Shown here: positions 13,345 to 25,379 of the stretch, piece after piece
Numbering within the stretch: the stretch's first letter is position 1
Layout of the letters: each line of letters begins with the position of its first letter
Source: Dasypus novemcinctus
Lineage: Eukaryota > Chordata > Mammalia > Cingulata > Dasypodidae
Direction of reading: 5' to 3'
NCBI RefSeq assembly: GCF_030445035.2
Contig: NC_080683.1
Coordinates: 91,783,675 to 91,847,674 of the forward strand
DNA length: 64,000 bases
Position numbers and translations under genes: made by a program
Notes under the pieces: model-generated
Told to the model about the DNA's origin: nothing
The model's database searches: none
The model's input: the letters and a program-made list of their open reading frames with translations, nothing else

Positions 13345-13665
13345 TTTTAAAAATTTATTAGGCAGTTTTATTGAGATATATTCACATACTATATGATCTA
13401 AACAAACTGTAAATCAAAGGTTTTTAATATACGCACAATATTGTACATTCATCATCTCAAAAATTTTAGTACAATTTCATTACTCCAAAAAAAAAAAGGA
13501 CTCTGCACCCATTAGCATTCCTTCCCTAGTCCTATATAACCACAAATTTAATTTCATCTTTATAAATAGATTTATATTTACATTTTATCTAAATGGAATC
13601 ATACACTATATAGTACTCTGTGTCTGGTCTCCTTCACTTAATATAATGTTTGTGTGTGTGTGTGT
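13345..13665 (-). mobile_element. L1M-type 3' end, antisense
   Basis: On the plus strand it starts 'tttattgagatatattcaca' (allowing for an interruption) and proceeds through 'ggtttttaatat', 'gtacattcatcatct', 'cacccattagcattc' and 'aaatggaatcatacactata'. This is the order of the reverse complement of an old L1 3' UTR and ORF2 end. A (TG)n run closes it at 13650-13668. Decayed and non-coding. Confidence 0.7.
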
Positions 13666-15837
13666 GGGTGATATTCACATTTTATAGTCTTAACCTACAT
13701 TTGTTCAGCTGCAAAGAAAAATGGTCTTATATATGCAATTTTACCCATATTTATATTTCACATAATACATTTTCATTTCACATAATATACTGAGTTCATA
13801 ATAGTGCAATCATACACATCACATGGTGATTCAGATATGTTTATTGTATCAATCTCTGATTATTTACAGTGGACATAATAGACTCACATTTACAAATACT
13901 CAACATATAATAACATTGTGTTCATGTTTAGGATAATTGCAGTGTTCAATAGCATTTTCTCTTTGAGGCACTTTAGATTTGTTAACGTATTAAATAATTA
14001 CTTTGCTTGACGGTAACATGTTGTATTAGATTGCCAAGTAGGAGTAGGAGTGCATTTAACAAATCCATAATCCTCCCCAGTGCTTTGTTTGGGTAATTAC
14101 AGTAAATGCACCTTACCACTGCCACAATGTCGGAGTATATAATTCAATCTAGGACACCTTAGTTGACCAATCCCTTAACTATCATGGATTTTAAACTTAA
14201 CAAATAGCAGGCGAATTCTTAATTCTGCTCAACCAGTTATTACCCAATTTTCTCAAATATAAGAAAATGGCATGGCCATCTACCATGTTGCTGGACCTAG
14301 AATCTATCTATATAAATTTAATTTGTAAGCCTCTTAGGTCAGGCCTTTCAATGATGTTCCTTTCCTCAGATGTTTTTCTCTTTACTCACATGCCATGCTC
14401 CCTGCTCCTCCTATCTTATTGAATGCTACCCATTTTAAAGCACCTTTCAAAGTATACTTCCTCTTTAAACTTCCTCTACATAGTGCAGTCTATAAAATGA
14501 TGTTTAAAATGAGGTAACATTCGGTAACTACATTGGGATTAGATTTATGGGTAAAGCTATGAGAAAGTGGAACTGAAGAAAACAAGAAGAGACCAGAAAC
14601 TGCCCTCCCAAACTTCCAGGTGAACTGAACTAGTATCCTTACTTTTCCAGGTCCTATGTGTATTACAGAGAATCCTAACCTGAAGTAAGGTGATCTTTCC
14701 CTATATGGCCTTCACTGAATTTATAAACACATACATAGCCTTAAGAACAGCCCTAGTCTCAGCTACCCAAGAAATTTCTCAGCTGTCCAACAAACTTAAA
14801 CTAAGAAGATGGAATGCCTCCTTTTCAGAATGCCTACCTTACCTTTATAGATTATGAATTTGCTTGTTTGCTCATATGTTTATTTTTCAACATTGCTCTC
14901 TGTTTACAACAAAATGGCTATATAATCTTCTCTGAAGAAATGAAGATGAGTAGTTCAAATTTGACACATTAGTAAGTGTTGTTCAAGACATTAGAAGAAG
15001 ACTGTAGACTTTCATTTGTCCTTCTCTTCTCTTCTGCCTTCACTTGTGCTAAGCTATGTATGTAGCTGCATTCATAGTTGCACCACTCTATTGTGCATTT
15101 GGGATTCAGAGCTGCTCTGACCACTAGCTTATTGCACTGGCTTATTTTATGACACTCAGATATCCTTCTGCTAAATGTCAATGCAGCTCCTTCTGTGAAT
15201 CTATGTGACAATTTATCTCCACAGGAACATTTTCTTCTTTCCTTTCCTGCTTGCATTCTTAATAATACCAACCAGATGGATATCTGCCTTCTTCTCTAAA
15301 TAGCAATGCTCTAGAGTTTGCTTAGCCTGAGATTTTTTAACATTTGTGATGAACTCTGTAATGAGTAGTAGCAAAGGGATCCTGGAGTTCAGCTTGTTAA
15401 TTAGCAGTACAGCTTCTGGCTAGTGTTAGGTCGAAAATAATTGATTTATATTTCAATGCTATACAATACACGTGTTCTCACACAAAGATACTTGTTAATC
15501 TCATTGCAAAGTTTTTCGAAAAACAATCTGTAATTGCAATGGCTTATAAAGCAAGTCAGGAAGGTAGATGTTTGCATTTTATTCAGGTGAAAGATTAAGG
15601 GGATTGCTCTTATACTAATCATGGCTTCTTGTTACAGAATTTGAAAAGGAAATAATAGGCAAGATTTTATACTCTGATTCTGAGTTTCTCTAAGACAAAT
15701 TTAAATGAAATTGGATTATAAATGAATAAAGCTGTTTTATCTATTAGGGCACCATCAAAGATCAGCAAATAGAAGCTTGGTTATAAATTTATTGCTGAGA
15801 TTACTTGCTATCATAAACCTCATTAGAATTTGCCTGA
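13666..15837. other. Intergenic stretch, nothing recognised
   Basis: About 2.2 kb without an identifiable gene or repeat family. The 100-codon minus-strand frame at 14969-15271 has no motif I recognise and no supporting context. Confidence 0.4.
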
Positions 15838-15990
15838 CCATCTAGTACAGTGAAAAAAATATTGATTAGGCGTCAGAAGATTCAGATCCTAATATTAAGT
15901 CTGCCACTATCTAGATATGAATTCTTTGGCAAGTCACTGCTTCACTTCTCCCATTTGCAAAATAAAGGGATTTATCTCTAATCTTTTAGG
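15838..15990 (+). mobile_element. MIR SINE fossil
   Basis: It follows the MIR consensus order in decayed form: 'ctgccactatctag', then the 'tggcaagtcactgcttcact' core, then 'catttgcaaaataaaggg'. This is the tRNA-derived MIR core region on the plus strand. Confidence 0.7.
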
Positions 15991-16939
15991 TGGTTTCAAT
16001 CCCAGGAGTCAAAAAGTGTTCTTTGCATTTCCTTTTCCCTACGCTAGCATTTCCAGTGACCTCAGTGGGAAACAAGTATGGTCTAGTCTTCTAATTTCAA
16101 TCTATCATGCCAGAAATTATTTAATATCATCATTTTCATTTTGAGATAATTTTATATCAGGATATTTTTTTCTGAGCATTTTTATATGGATTCCTTTCAT
16201 CTATACTTGTAGAATAAAAGCCTTAGCTAACCTCTACAAGAATTTCTGACCGTAATCAAATAAATGTGCATTGAAACTTTCCATTTATCTCTGTAAATAA
16301 ACTGCTTAAATCCTGAAGAGGAACTTTCTAGGTTGTTTTAGGGCCCAGGGGGTGCTGGAAGTAGTGATCAGACAATGTGCATATTTTCATGTATTCTCTC
16401 CTTTACTCTGACCTAAACAAGAATATTAGCAGTTTTGATGTAAAACTAAAATGTGTGATTATCAAATCTAGGGTAAACATAACCTGTGTGGGAGGGCCAT
16501 TTGAGGATTCTGACTCATCTCCACTCCATTTCCAGGAATCAAGAGCAAGATATTCAATCAGGGGAGAAAGTCAAATCTTGAATTTTGGTAAAAATCAAAA
16601 TCAACAGGAGAAAAATAGAATCACGGAGAATTAATTTTTAAAATTTGTAATGAAAAACCATACTGTAAGAACTTTTTAATTATCCACAAACTTGTTGCAC
16701 TAACATAAGTAGGATATTTAGATGACAGAAGGGGATTATCTTACTTATACCAAATCTAGAGAACTTAATCTAATTTTATGTTTAATTCTTCAACTCAATA
16801 AAGACACAGTTAAACGTAGTAGGTCTATACTTCAGAATGTCCTCTCAAGCTTTTTAAAATTAAACATACTGGAAACCCATCCTAGAAGATTTCAATACAG
16901 TGGATAAGACTGGGAAATATACCAAAGAGCTGTATTATT
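15991..16939. other. Intergenic stretch, nothing recognised
   Basis: No gene or named repeat. The frames at 16377-16634 and 16722-16907 lack any recognisable domain. Confidence 0.35.
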
Positions 16940-17326
16940 TTTATGGTCTTATAAGTTGCATTGATGTGGAGAAAGTGGCCACGGTAGCTGCTGAGGGTAG
17001 GGAGAGGAAGAAGAGATATGATGTAAGGGCATTTGCAGGACTTGAAGTTGTCCTGAATGGTACTACAGGGACAGATGCTGGACATTGTATGTCCTGCCAT
17101 GGCCCACTGGGTGGACTGGGGGAGAGTGTAAGCTACAATGTAAACCATTATCCATGTGGTGCAGTAGTGCTCCAAAATGTATTCACCAAATGCAATGAAT
17201 GTGCTATGATGATGAAAGAGGTTGTTGATATTGGAGAAGTGGAGTGAGGGGGGTAGGGGGAATATGGGGACCTCTTATATTTTTTGAATGTTACATTTAA
17301 AAAAAAAAATAAAGAGAGAGAGAGAG
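16940..17326 (+). mobile_element. 5'-truncated L1, 3' UTR only (L1-a)
   Basis: It aligns by eye with the last ~400 bp of the young L1 at about 47850-48240. Shared blocks are 'ctggatggt/ctgaatggta' with 'ggacattgta', 'gggcccac/ggcccact', 'gagagtatggg/gagagtgtaag' and the 'caccaaatgcaatgaatgtg' block, followed by 'gatgatgaaagagg/gatgatgggaacg', a G-rich tract and 'gacctcttatattttttga'. It ends in an A-rich tail with (GA)n. The 115-codon frame at 16900-17247 is a reading of this UTR, not a gene. Confidence 0.8.
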
Positions 17327-17339
17327 AAAAAAGAACCAC
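17327..17339 (+). repeat. Left target-site duplication of L1-b
   Basis: The 13-mer aaaaaagaaccac occurs here and again at 19071-19083, immediately after the A-tail of the next element. Its A-rich 5' half is formed by the tail of L1-a, so L1-b landed in the poly-A of L1-a. Confidence 0.7.
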
Positions 17340-17779
17340 ATAGGCAATGCCTAATACAAGAAAACAGACCAATATGCCAAGCCCTCAATACTAATGCTTA
17401 TAAAACTTATTTTTGTAAAATTGAAACTTAGCCTAATAATAACTATTGCATAAGAATTACTTCCTGAAGACATCCTTGTTACTCAAATGCGGCTATCTCT
17501 AAGTCAAACTCAGCAAGTAAACTCATTACCTTCCCCCTGATGTGCAACATGATTCCTGAGAGTAAGCCTCCCTAGCACTGAAAGATTAATACCAAGGACT
17601 AACAAGCAATGCATTTGACCGAAAGGGGGAAACATTAAATACAAGGAGTTTTTATGGCTAAGAGATTGCAAGATGAGTCAGGAGATCATTTCAGAGGGCT
17701 CACTTATGTAAGTCTCAGGCAAATTTCACTAACTGCCACAGTAAACAAAGCCTCAAACAGGGGTACTCCTGAGGACTCT

Positions 17780-18221
17780 AGACAAAGCTGGACACTATAG
17801 GCAAGACACACAAGCCCTTGAATTCAGCACTCCATAGGCAAGCCTAACCTTGGAATATATGACAACCTATTTACCAATATAACATAGGCTCATTTATGAA
17901 TTACCTACACATGATTTTTTTACCCTTTATATTTGAACTTATATTTAGCACTATATCCATTAAATATATGTCCCAGAGACTTAAATCTTTTCTCTGTTAA
18001 TATGCCAGTTAAGCACTATAAGCAAGGCACATAACCCAAGAATTTAGTACCCCATCAGTGGGTTTTACTGTGGAATATATGATAACCTATGTCCTCAATG
18101 CAACAGAGATAGACTCATTCTTAATTTCCCTAGATATAATTCTTCTCCCCTTTTATTTGAACTAATAATTAGCACTACACCCATTAAAAATATGTCCTAG
18201 AGACTTAAATTTTCCTTCTTT
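17780..18221 (+). repeat. Tandem duplication of a ~221-bp L1 3' UTR segment
   Basis: Two adjacent copies, about 17780-18000 and 18001-18221. Matched landmarks include 'cactataggcaagacacaca' against 'cactataagcaaggcacata' (17793 and 18014), the 'gaatatatga.aacctat' words, and 'atccattaaatatatgtcc' against 'acccattaaaaatatgtcc'. The homologous region of copy B (7110-7320) is single. The two copies differ substantially, so the duplication is old or predates this insertion. Confidence 0.8.
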
Positions 18222-18839
18222 TCATATGCCAGTTGAGCCCTGAATCTCAGCAGAGTTGTGGCCAACACCTACTGTCCAGTTCTTCAGACTCACTCAGTAC
18301 AACAAACAAAATGATGGTGATGCACAACCCCCATCCCAAAAAGGAGAGTATCTACAGCTGCAAGCAAAACAGTTCCTTCCATTTGTTCAAAAAGATCATA
18401 GTCCTTTCTCAGCCTGAAGCAAAGAGGGCATCACCATCCTAAAATCCTCAAGTTTGAGGAATGAACAAACATAAGGTAGAATTGCAACCATGAACAAAGT
18501 AAAGCTATTATTATTGTAGTAATGGAAGAACACGTAACATACATATAAAAGTAGTGGTCCCCAGATCTTCCGAGAGGAGGAAGAAGAAATAATAGGAGGA
18601 ACATAGGGCATTTTTAGGGCATTAAATGTAAACCACAGTGTAAACTATAGACCTTGGTCAATAGCAATGCTGCAATATTTATGTATCAATTGCAACAACT
18701 GTGCCACACTATTGTAAGATGTTTTTAATAGGGGAAGATACGGGAGGGCAAGAGGGTGGGATATATGGGAATTCCTTATGCGTTTTTTTCTTTTTCTATT
18801 TTCTTCTTTTTTCTTTTCTTTTCTTTTTTTTTCTTTCTA

Positions 18840-19000
18840 CAGGGGAAAGCACAAACACTGTGCACTACCACAAATTATGCAGTAGATTTTCCCGCATTTG
18901 GGGAAATCGCAGGGGTCAGCACACCTGAAGTGCAATGGATGAGCCTCACCCTGGGAAAACCACCTTCGTGATCATGGTATTTCCCCTGCCTTGTAAGTAT
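18840..19000 (-). pseudogene. U1 spliceosomal snRNA retropseudogene, full length
   Basis: Read on the minus strand from 19000, the sequence follows U1 snRNA from its first bases to its last: a start ATACTTAC, then GGCAGGGG, 'ataccatgatcacgaaggtg', the stem-loop II region, 'tgctgacccctgcgatttcc', the Sm-site region 'ataatttgtggtagtg' and the terminal 'ctttcccctg' at 18840. It is 161 nt against 164 in functional U1. The 5'-splice-site recognition segment reads ACTTACAAG instead of ACTTACCTG. Beyond the 3' end lies an A/AAAAG-rich tail (the T-rich tract at 18783-18838), which is typical of L1-mediated retroposition. A likely imperfect duplication flanks it: attccttatgc (near 18774) and attccttcatac (18999). 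A functional snRNA gene is very unlikely, since no U1 promoter elements are visible and it sits in an L1. Confidence 0.9.
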
Positions 19001-19070
19001 TCCTTCATACTTTTGATGTTACTTTTCTGTAATCTAAAACCTGTTTAAAAATAAAGTTTATTATGTGAAA

Positions 19071-19083
19071 AAAAAAGAACCAC
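19071..19083 (+). repeat. Right target-site duplication of L1-b
   Basis: Same 13-mer as 17327-17339 (aaaaaagaaccac), followed by non-L1 sequence. Confidence 0.7.
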
Positions 19084-19778
19084 TGTTAGAGTGGGAAGTC
19101 TGTTCTCCATGAGACCCGGAAAGTACTACGAAATTAATTAGCTTGGCTTTACAAGAGAATAAAAATCACCACAGATTGGGTAATTTCAGTGTGTTCAGTG
19201 TTTATGTACAGTTTTGCATGAACTCCTTAAGACAATCCTCTTACAACAATAAATGGAAAGTCAATGATGCAAAGCAGTTCATTCCAAATAACGTATCTAA
19301 CAAGTGGCTTTCTTGGATTTAGAGATCCCTGCTCTCCTTTCTGTCATTATATCTATCATTCAAAAGGCTGCTAGTGGAGAAATTGAGATGGTAAAAGAGC
19401 TAAGCCACATTGGCATCAGGCTTGGAAGAGGCCCTCTTATGAAGCAGGACCAGAAAGGATGCTGGTGCCCTAAAGGGCATTGGTCATCAGAAGCTACAAC
19501 TGTAGCCACAGAGCCATGGTGGTACCAGCATGGTGAGGACAGAGTTGGAGAGGACATTCTAGCAGCAGAATGGCACTACCTTGTCCTTATAGCGAAATCT
19601 CATTAGGAGAAGGGAAAATAAAAGGGAAATCTTTTTTTTTTTTTTTTTTTTTTTGCCAGAATCTGAACTGAAATCATCATCTAGAGCTATCCCTTTTTGG
19701 TATCCAGTTCTTCCAAGGGCCTGCTGTTAATTCTAAAACCTCAGCTAAAAGAGTTGTGCGGATCTGGCCTGGCATTTT

Positions 19779-19800
19779 GTGTGTGTGTGTGTGTGTGTGT
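19779..19800 (+). repeat. (GT)11 microsatellite
   Basis: Perfect GT run. Confidence 0.95.
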
Positions 19801-21432
19801 CTTAAGTTGATTTCAATCCACATCACCTGTGCTAGGAATTCTGTTTCTCATTTTATCATCTATAGTATACATTAAAAGTCTTTTCTTGGTTTGCTTGGTA
19901 ACTGGTGGGAGGGATGGGAGTGCAAATATTGCATACCTGCCTCCAACCTTAGGGCTCAATCTCTTCAGTTTCTTTGGAAACTGTTGAAGCTACGAAAAGG
20001 TTTTTTTATTGTTTTCTTTTTTAAAAGCCATTTTGGATGAAGAGAATTTTCCCGAAATGAAGATAGTCCTCCCGGAGGCAGCATAGCATTCTTAAAATCA
20101 TTGCAAACTGTAACTCAACTATCCTGGTGGAAATAAGACTGGGGTGGTAGTGATTGCGTTGGTGTCAGGGCCAGAATGGGTCTTGGAAGTAATGGGAGGT
20201 TGGCAAGGTTTAGTCAGGACAGGGCAGCTGCAGAGAGATGTTTTGTTGTGAATGTGGCTGGTCAGCTCCGCTTAGTTTGCTATCACAGGACTTATAAAGA
20301 AAGAAAAGCATATGAGAGTTTCTTATCCACTTATTCAAAAATATTCAATTTTCAAATGTATATTAGCTCCATAAAGACACAGTTAAACTTACCAGGGCCA
20401 ATTAATTTCAGGTTGCAATTTGAAGTAAGAAGACCATGCATATGAATTCTCAATTTATCTGCTTGCACATATGAACCAGGAGGTGAAAACCACTTATAAA
20501 TGTGAAATGTACTTAGAGGACATGTTCATTTTCTTCAAATAACTTTTAATTTTGGAAAAGCTTTGTTCAGTACAGGATTTGAATCACCACCCAGTATACC
20601 ACTTTCTCATATGTTAACTGTATTTTGGAGAAAAAAATTAAAATGTGCCTTTTAAAAAATAAAACATTTCGATCACTGTTACCATAGTGGTAGAAAATTA
20701 TTTTAAATAAAAGATATCTTCAATAAAACAGAGAATTACACAATTGTCTATACAAGTAATTCTTTGCAAGTAGCATGAAAAATCTTGAGGTCCTGGTATA
20801 CTAGAGCTATTTTGCAGAAAACCCTTGATAAAATTAAAATTAGAATATGCAGGTACACCAGATGGAAATGTTCAATATAATGGCCTTTGAAATCTAGGAT
20901 TTATGATTCTCAAAAGTCTCTTGAAGACAGTCAAATACATACATTCACTACTGACTGCTTACTTGTTATGTTAGTATTGGTGGTCATTAAAAGATGCAAA
21001 TGCAAGGGCCTTGATTATGTCCTAGGTGAGCTTAGTGACTTTTGTGCTAACTCAATTCATATTTGAATGTAGTGTTTTCCTTGAAAAATTCATGTCATTA
21101 TAAATATAAAGGCCATTGAAATGATGATTGATGCTTCTTTTATGCACAATGTGCTATTGATTTTTCTTTGTGGGCATAAATTAATTTACTTTCTTAACTT
21201 ACCAAGATAAAGTAAGCTAACTCACCTTTTTTCACTAGTGCCATATTAGAAGGAAATATATCCTTTGAAGATATTGTTTTCTTTGTACACTGACACAATA
21301 ATTTTGTTGAACATCCACAAGTTACTAATAAAAATAATTCAGTCACTAAGGTTGATGGCCAGTGCAATTTTTATGAATTGGAAATTGTGGGGAAGAAAAA
21401 TCATAAGAATGGTAATCTATGTCTAAATTGTC

Positions 21433-21434
21433 TG

Positions 21435-21457
<23 letters not shown>
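21433..21457 (+). repeat. (TG)n microsatellite
   Basis: Perfect TG run followed by TATG units. Confidence 0.95.
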
Positions 21458-21465
<8 letters not shown>

Positions 21466-23067
21466 TTAAATATAAGGAGAAATTTATCATAGATCTACTG
21501 AAGATCTGAATATTTGATAAAATGAAAGTTGTACTTTGGTGGTTTTGGAAATGAGATTTAGAAAACATTAAGGCAAAAGATCAATAAAGATGTATTGTTT
21601 TATGTAGAGAGAAAGCATATTATCATTGTTTAAAGCATATCCATATTGTCTTTTCTAACTTTTAAACAAAGTATTCTGGTAGCACTGAAATGGAAAACAC
21701 ATTCTTAAAATTCAGAATAATATAACTTAAAGGTCTTGTCATTGTTAGACCTTTTAGTGATTAAAATTATGTGGTTTGGTAGGTATATTAAATTTTACTC
21801 TTACAATAGTACACCTTGTAAGTAAATCCAAGGTGATGGTGTCCATTCGTTTTCAGGTGGTTTTTCATTATTCTACTATTGAATATAAGGTATTAGGGAT
21901 ACTAGAATAATAATGACTATAACTGTTTCCAGGGCCACCCGTTTGCCATCTTCTAAGGACACCACTAATATTGCAGTCGATGAGAAGGTATCTCCTGGAG
22001 TTGTACAATGTTTAACTCCCATAGGAATATTTTGTAACTCTAATGTTTTTTTACAGAAGATTATGATTTATATTTATTTTTGAAATCTAATTTCACATTA
22101 GAGTATGTAGGTTATAATATCATCCTATTAATTTTTCCCTGTCAAGTTTTGTTTCTTTGAAGCAATTATTGTCATGAACCAGACATGAGAAAATTTGGAA
22201 TAAATTTCAGTTGACTTGTTGCACCTGAAGAGTCATCATTTCTCCCCATCCTCTCCCAAATTTGTATAAACAGAGTATTATACTCTAGGACACACATATT
22301 ATCATATGATTCATAACTGCTATTGATTTCCTCTTCCTTGCCCTCTCTAACATTCGATGTATTCTCAACTCTTTTCCAGTTAATTCTTTGCCTATATGTT
22401 TTATAACAGCCTACAACAAACTTAGCAGAACAGATGGATGGTATTAACTCTTAAAAAATATTTCTGTTGTAAATATAATTTCTAACACCCACGCAAGCTT
22501 GCAGTGTTTCTGTAAGTATAGAATGAGAGTCCATGAGAGTGAACACACAAGTTCAGCACATTGAATTTGACTGTTGACATTTCTCTTGATTAGATGAATG
22601 CTGGTCTCATTTTGGGGTGCTCATGTTCCAGATATTAAGTACTTCTGTGAAACATGATGAAAAAAAGCTTAATTTTTCTACATCTGTTGTCTAGAAAATA
22701 GTAGGTTATAGCTTCATGGCAAGAAGCTGAGTAAATTCCATTTATTATTATTTTTAAAGAACAAGCTTTATATTTTCTCTTTGGGATGTTTAACAAATTT
22801 AACACCAATGTTTTATTTTCTTACCACTCATCTTTGAGGTTTTGTATCAAATTCAATGCAATATTTCTGAACATTAGAGACAAAATGATAGCATAATTAA
22901 TGGGAAGTACAGCAGAGAAATATTAGAAATGGAGAATATTAGATAATCATGAATAAACAACAGAAAATTAATCTATGAACTCTCAGTAATGAATTTCAAA
23001 TATTTTGTCTAAGACTGTTGGATAGTTTAAACATTCTTAAGTATTCTCAATATTCGATCACATTTGT

Positions 23068-23481
23068 AAAACAGAAAATGATGGCAAGAAGGGTATTTAG
23101 CTAAACCATTCTGGCCTGATCATGATCTACATTTCAAAAATGTATCCTTTATTATAATCCATTTTAAGCTGATTTTGCAGAATTGAAACTATTTTTGCAT
23201 CAGCTAGAAATGTGGAGGGCTAGAAGTACCAAAAAGTCATATGAACTTTTAAAATATATGTGGTTTATTTTTCTTATGCAATATCAAATCCAGGGTTGTG
23301 CAAATGAGAAATATTATGACTAATCAGGAAATTCTGGACATCCAGACTCTGTCTTCCTGATTGACATTTTTCATGTGGTCTCAAAATGACTGCTTTACTC
23401 TAGGTATAAATTCTCTCTCTCTCTCTCTCTCTTTTTAAGACAGAAGGAAGTGGAAAGACGAAGACAACAAGGCAAATTTCT
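23068..23481 (+). repeat. Left arm of a large inverted duplication
   Basis: This 414-bp segment reappears as its reverse complement at 26046-26464. By hand I count about a dozen substitutions, one short insertion in the right arm after 'tcatatgaac' and a length difference in the CT/GA run, so roughly 97% identity. The match starts at 'aaaacagaaaatga' and stops at 'aaatttct'. It does not look like any SINE, LINE, LTR or DNA transposon that I know. A (CT)n tract at about 23412-23432 lies inside. No protein is encoded. Confidence 0.9.
23412..23432 (+). repeat. (CT)n microsatellite inside the left arm
   Basis: A pure CT run. Its partner in the right arm (26096-26113) is GA with one interrupting C. 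Confidence 0.9.
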
Positions 23482-23799
23482 AATTAAATCCTTTGCTGAA
23501 TTTTCTTTGCATGTAGCCTAAAATTTAAATTTCCCCAAGTCCACCACAATTTTGTCCACTAATATCACTCCAATCTTGACTGTTGCTTTGTGCTACTGTC
23601 TAAGTTCCATTCAATCTATACTGGATTCAAATGGTTCGGGCACATAATGTCACTCAAATACTTTTTCTGCTTTTAAAACAAATACTTTCTTTTCATGAGC
23701 AGGTTCTGGATATTTTTTACCTCCCTATATGATATGAATAAACATTTTAAAGACTTTGCTATCCTATGGTAACAAAATAAAGGATATGCTTATATCAAA

Positions 23800-23945
23800 T
23801 ATACTGATGTATAAGATTATCACAAATAAAGCAGATGTCATTATTTTCACTATTGAAGAGACTGAGGCATATGAGATTAAGTAACTTGCCCAAGGTGAGT
23901 AGCTGTGATTGTTTCAGAGCTGATATAATTTGTAATGAGTAACAC
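23800..23945 (-). mobile_element. MIR SINE fossil, antisense
   Basis: The core phrase 'gaagagactgaggcatatga' followed by 'gattaagtaacttgcccaag' and 'gtgagtagctgtga' is the reverse complement of the MIR core. Confidence 0.8.
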
Positions 23946-25379
23946 TTATTTCTGAAAGACTTGTGCACATTAATTTGCTGCAAGGGTGTGAAGAATTTAA
24001 AATGAAGAGCTTATCAGCCTGCCCCAAAAAGGTAATCTTATAAACTGAATATAAACTGAACGTCTTCTACCTAAAATACCTATAGGATTGTACTGAATAA
24101 ATTTCAGATATGAGAGCAGTTTTTTGGTCATATGGCAAAGGTAGGAGTATGTACCTCGTGCAGAGAATGAAACTATCACAATACTTCTGTTTTACCAAGT
24201 GAATAGGCAAATTGTGATACTTCACTTTTAGCTAAGTTATAATAGTCATTAATTCACCATTTTCTCTGAGAAAAAGAAGTAGAAAAAGAAAAAAAAAACC
24301 TAAAAAGCCACCAAATAGTTCTCTTTTTATTAGTTAGGCTCTTAGAACCCAGTGAAAGAAATTTTGAGTAAGAAATATTTGAAAAAGAACTATAAATATT
24401 TCATATACGTATTATCTTATTCTAAAATTCATGGTATTTTCCTGGGATCCATTATATAGAAAAACCTTTAAATTTTCACTTTGACAGAATACTATATTGT
24501 AACTTTTGAGTTCTTTTGTAAAGCCAGATAGCATCTTTATCTAGTAGAAAATTTATTCTTGTTATACTTATGCCTTTCTTGGAATGTAAAGGATCACCAT
24601 AATACATCTGACAGAAATAAATAGGGCTGTGAATACGACTTTTTTCATTATTGATTACTTCTAAGCACAGACATTGCAGCCTTCTGGCTAGACTTGCAAT
24701 GCCCTCCTTTTAAGTCAATATATAGCTCTCCAGATCTACTGATTTCTGTAAAATAGTCAATGTATTGTTGAGCAGACTCTGAGTTTTGAAGACAGAGAGG
24801 CAATACAGCACTTCAATTGGAATTCTTTTGACTGGAAGGTTGGATGATTAAACTGGTCACTTGTGGAAATATATTGATTTCATGAAATATTTTCAGGAAC
24901 CGATTTTTCTTTTCTGAAACACTATGTCATGATGTGCTATTTAGAATTTCTTCTCTTCCCAGAGGGATATGACACAGATTTCAACAACTGAAATGAAGAT
25001 ATAACAATGGAATAAAGAAATATTATGATTGTTATGTTCACCCCTTAAATGTTAATAGAGAATCCACAAATATGAATTTGTGGTTTTCTTGATTTTCAGA
25101 GACTTATGAAGTAAGCATATTTCAGCCTATTATGCATTAGTCATACTACCCAAAAAAATGACACACTATATAGTAAATTCTTAAGTTGCAGCCAACAAAC
25201 TGGAGTGTGTAAAATACTTAGAATTTTGTTTAGAGTACAACATTGCTTACGTTTTATATTAGATACCCCTACATCTCCTTCCCCCTGCCAATTTCTCTGC
25301 TAAGCAGAAGACACTTAGACATCACCCATTAAACAGTGTAATGGCCTGTTATATAAATGCTTATCTTTGGGGAAAAAAA

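Larger units (their letters stand above)
17340..19070 (+). mobile_element. 5'-truncated L1, 3' UTR only (L1-b)
   Basis: It begins at 'ataggcaatgcctaatac', homologous to 6665 in copy B, and runs through 'gcctccctagcac' to the terminal block 'agcaatgctgcaatatttat' (18663), 'gtaatctaaaacctg' and 'aataaagttta' before an A-tail. Two things distinguish it: a ~221-bp internal tandem duplication (17780-18221), and a U1 snRNA retrocopy at 18840-19000 that splits its last 300 bp. It is flanked by a 13-bp duplication. It has no coding capacity. Confidence 0.8.
19084..23067. other. 4-kb intergenic stretch, no gene
   Basis: Mostly sequence with no repeat family I recognise. It contains a T23 run at 19632-19654, (GT)11 at 19779-19800 and a (TG)n run at 21433-21457. 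The 100-codon frame at 19304-19606 shows no domain, and the opposite strand is open over part of it. It could hide conserved non-coding elements, but I cannot tell without comparison. Confidence 0.4.

Noticed and set aside
16900-17247. 115-codon plus-strand frame
   Set aside because: Falls in the 3' UTR of L1-a, with homology to non-coding UTR of other L1 copies.
18701-18971. Two phenylalanine-rich frames
   Set aside because: They read the T-rich tail and antisense of the U1 retrocopy.
19304-19606. 100-codon plus-strand frame with a long overlapping antisense frame
   Set aside because: No recognisable domain, no splice or promoter context, and openness on both strands suggests chance.
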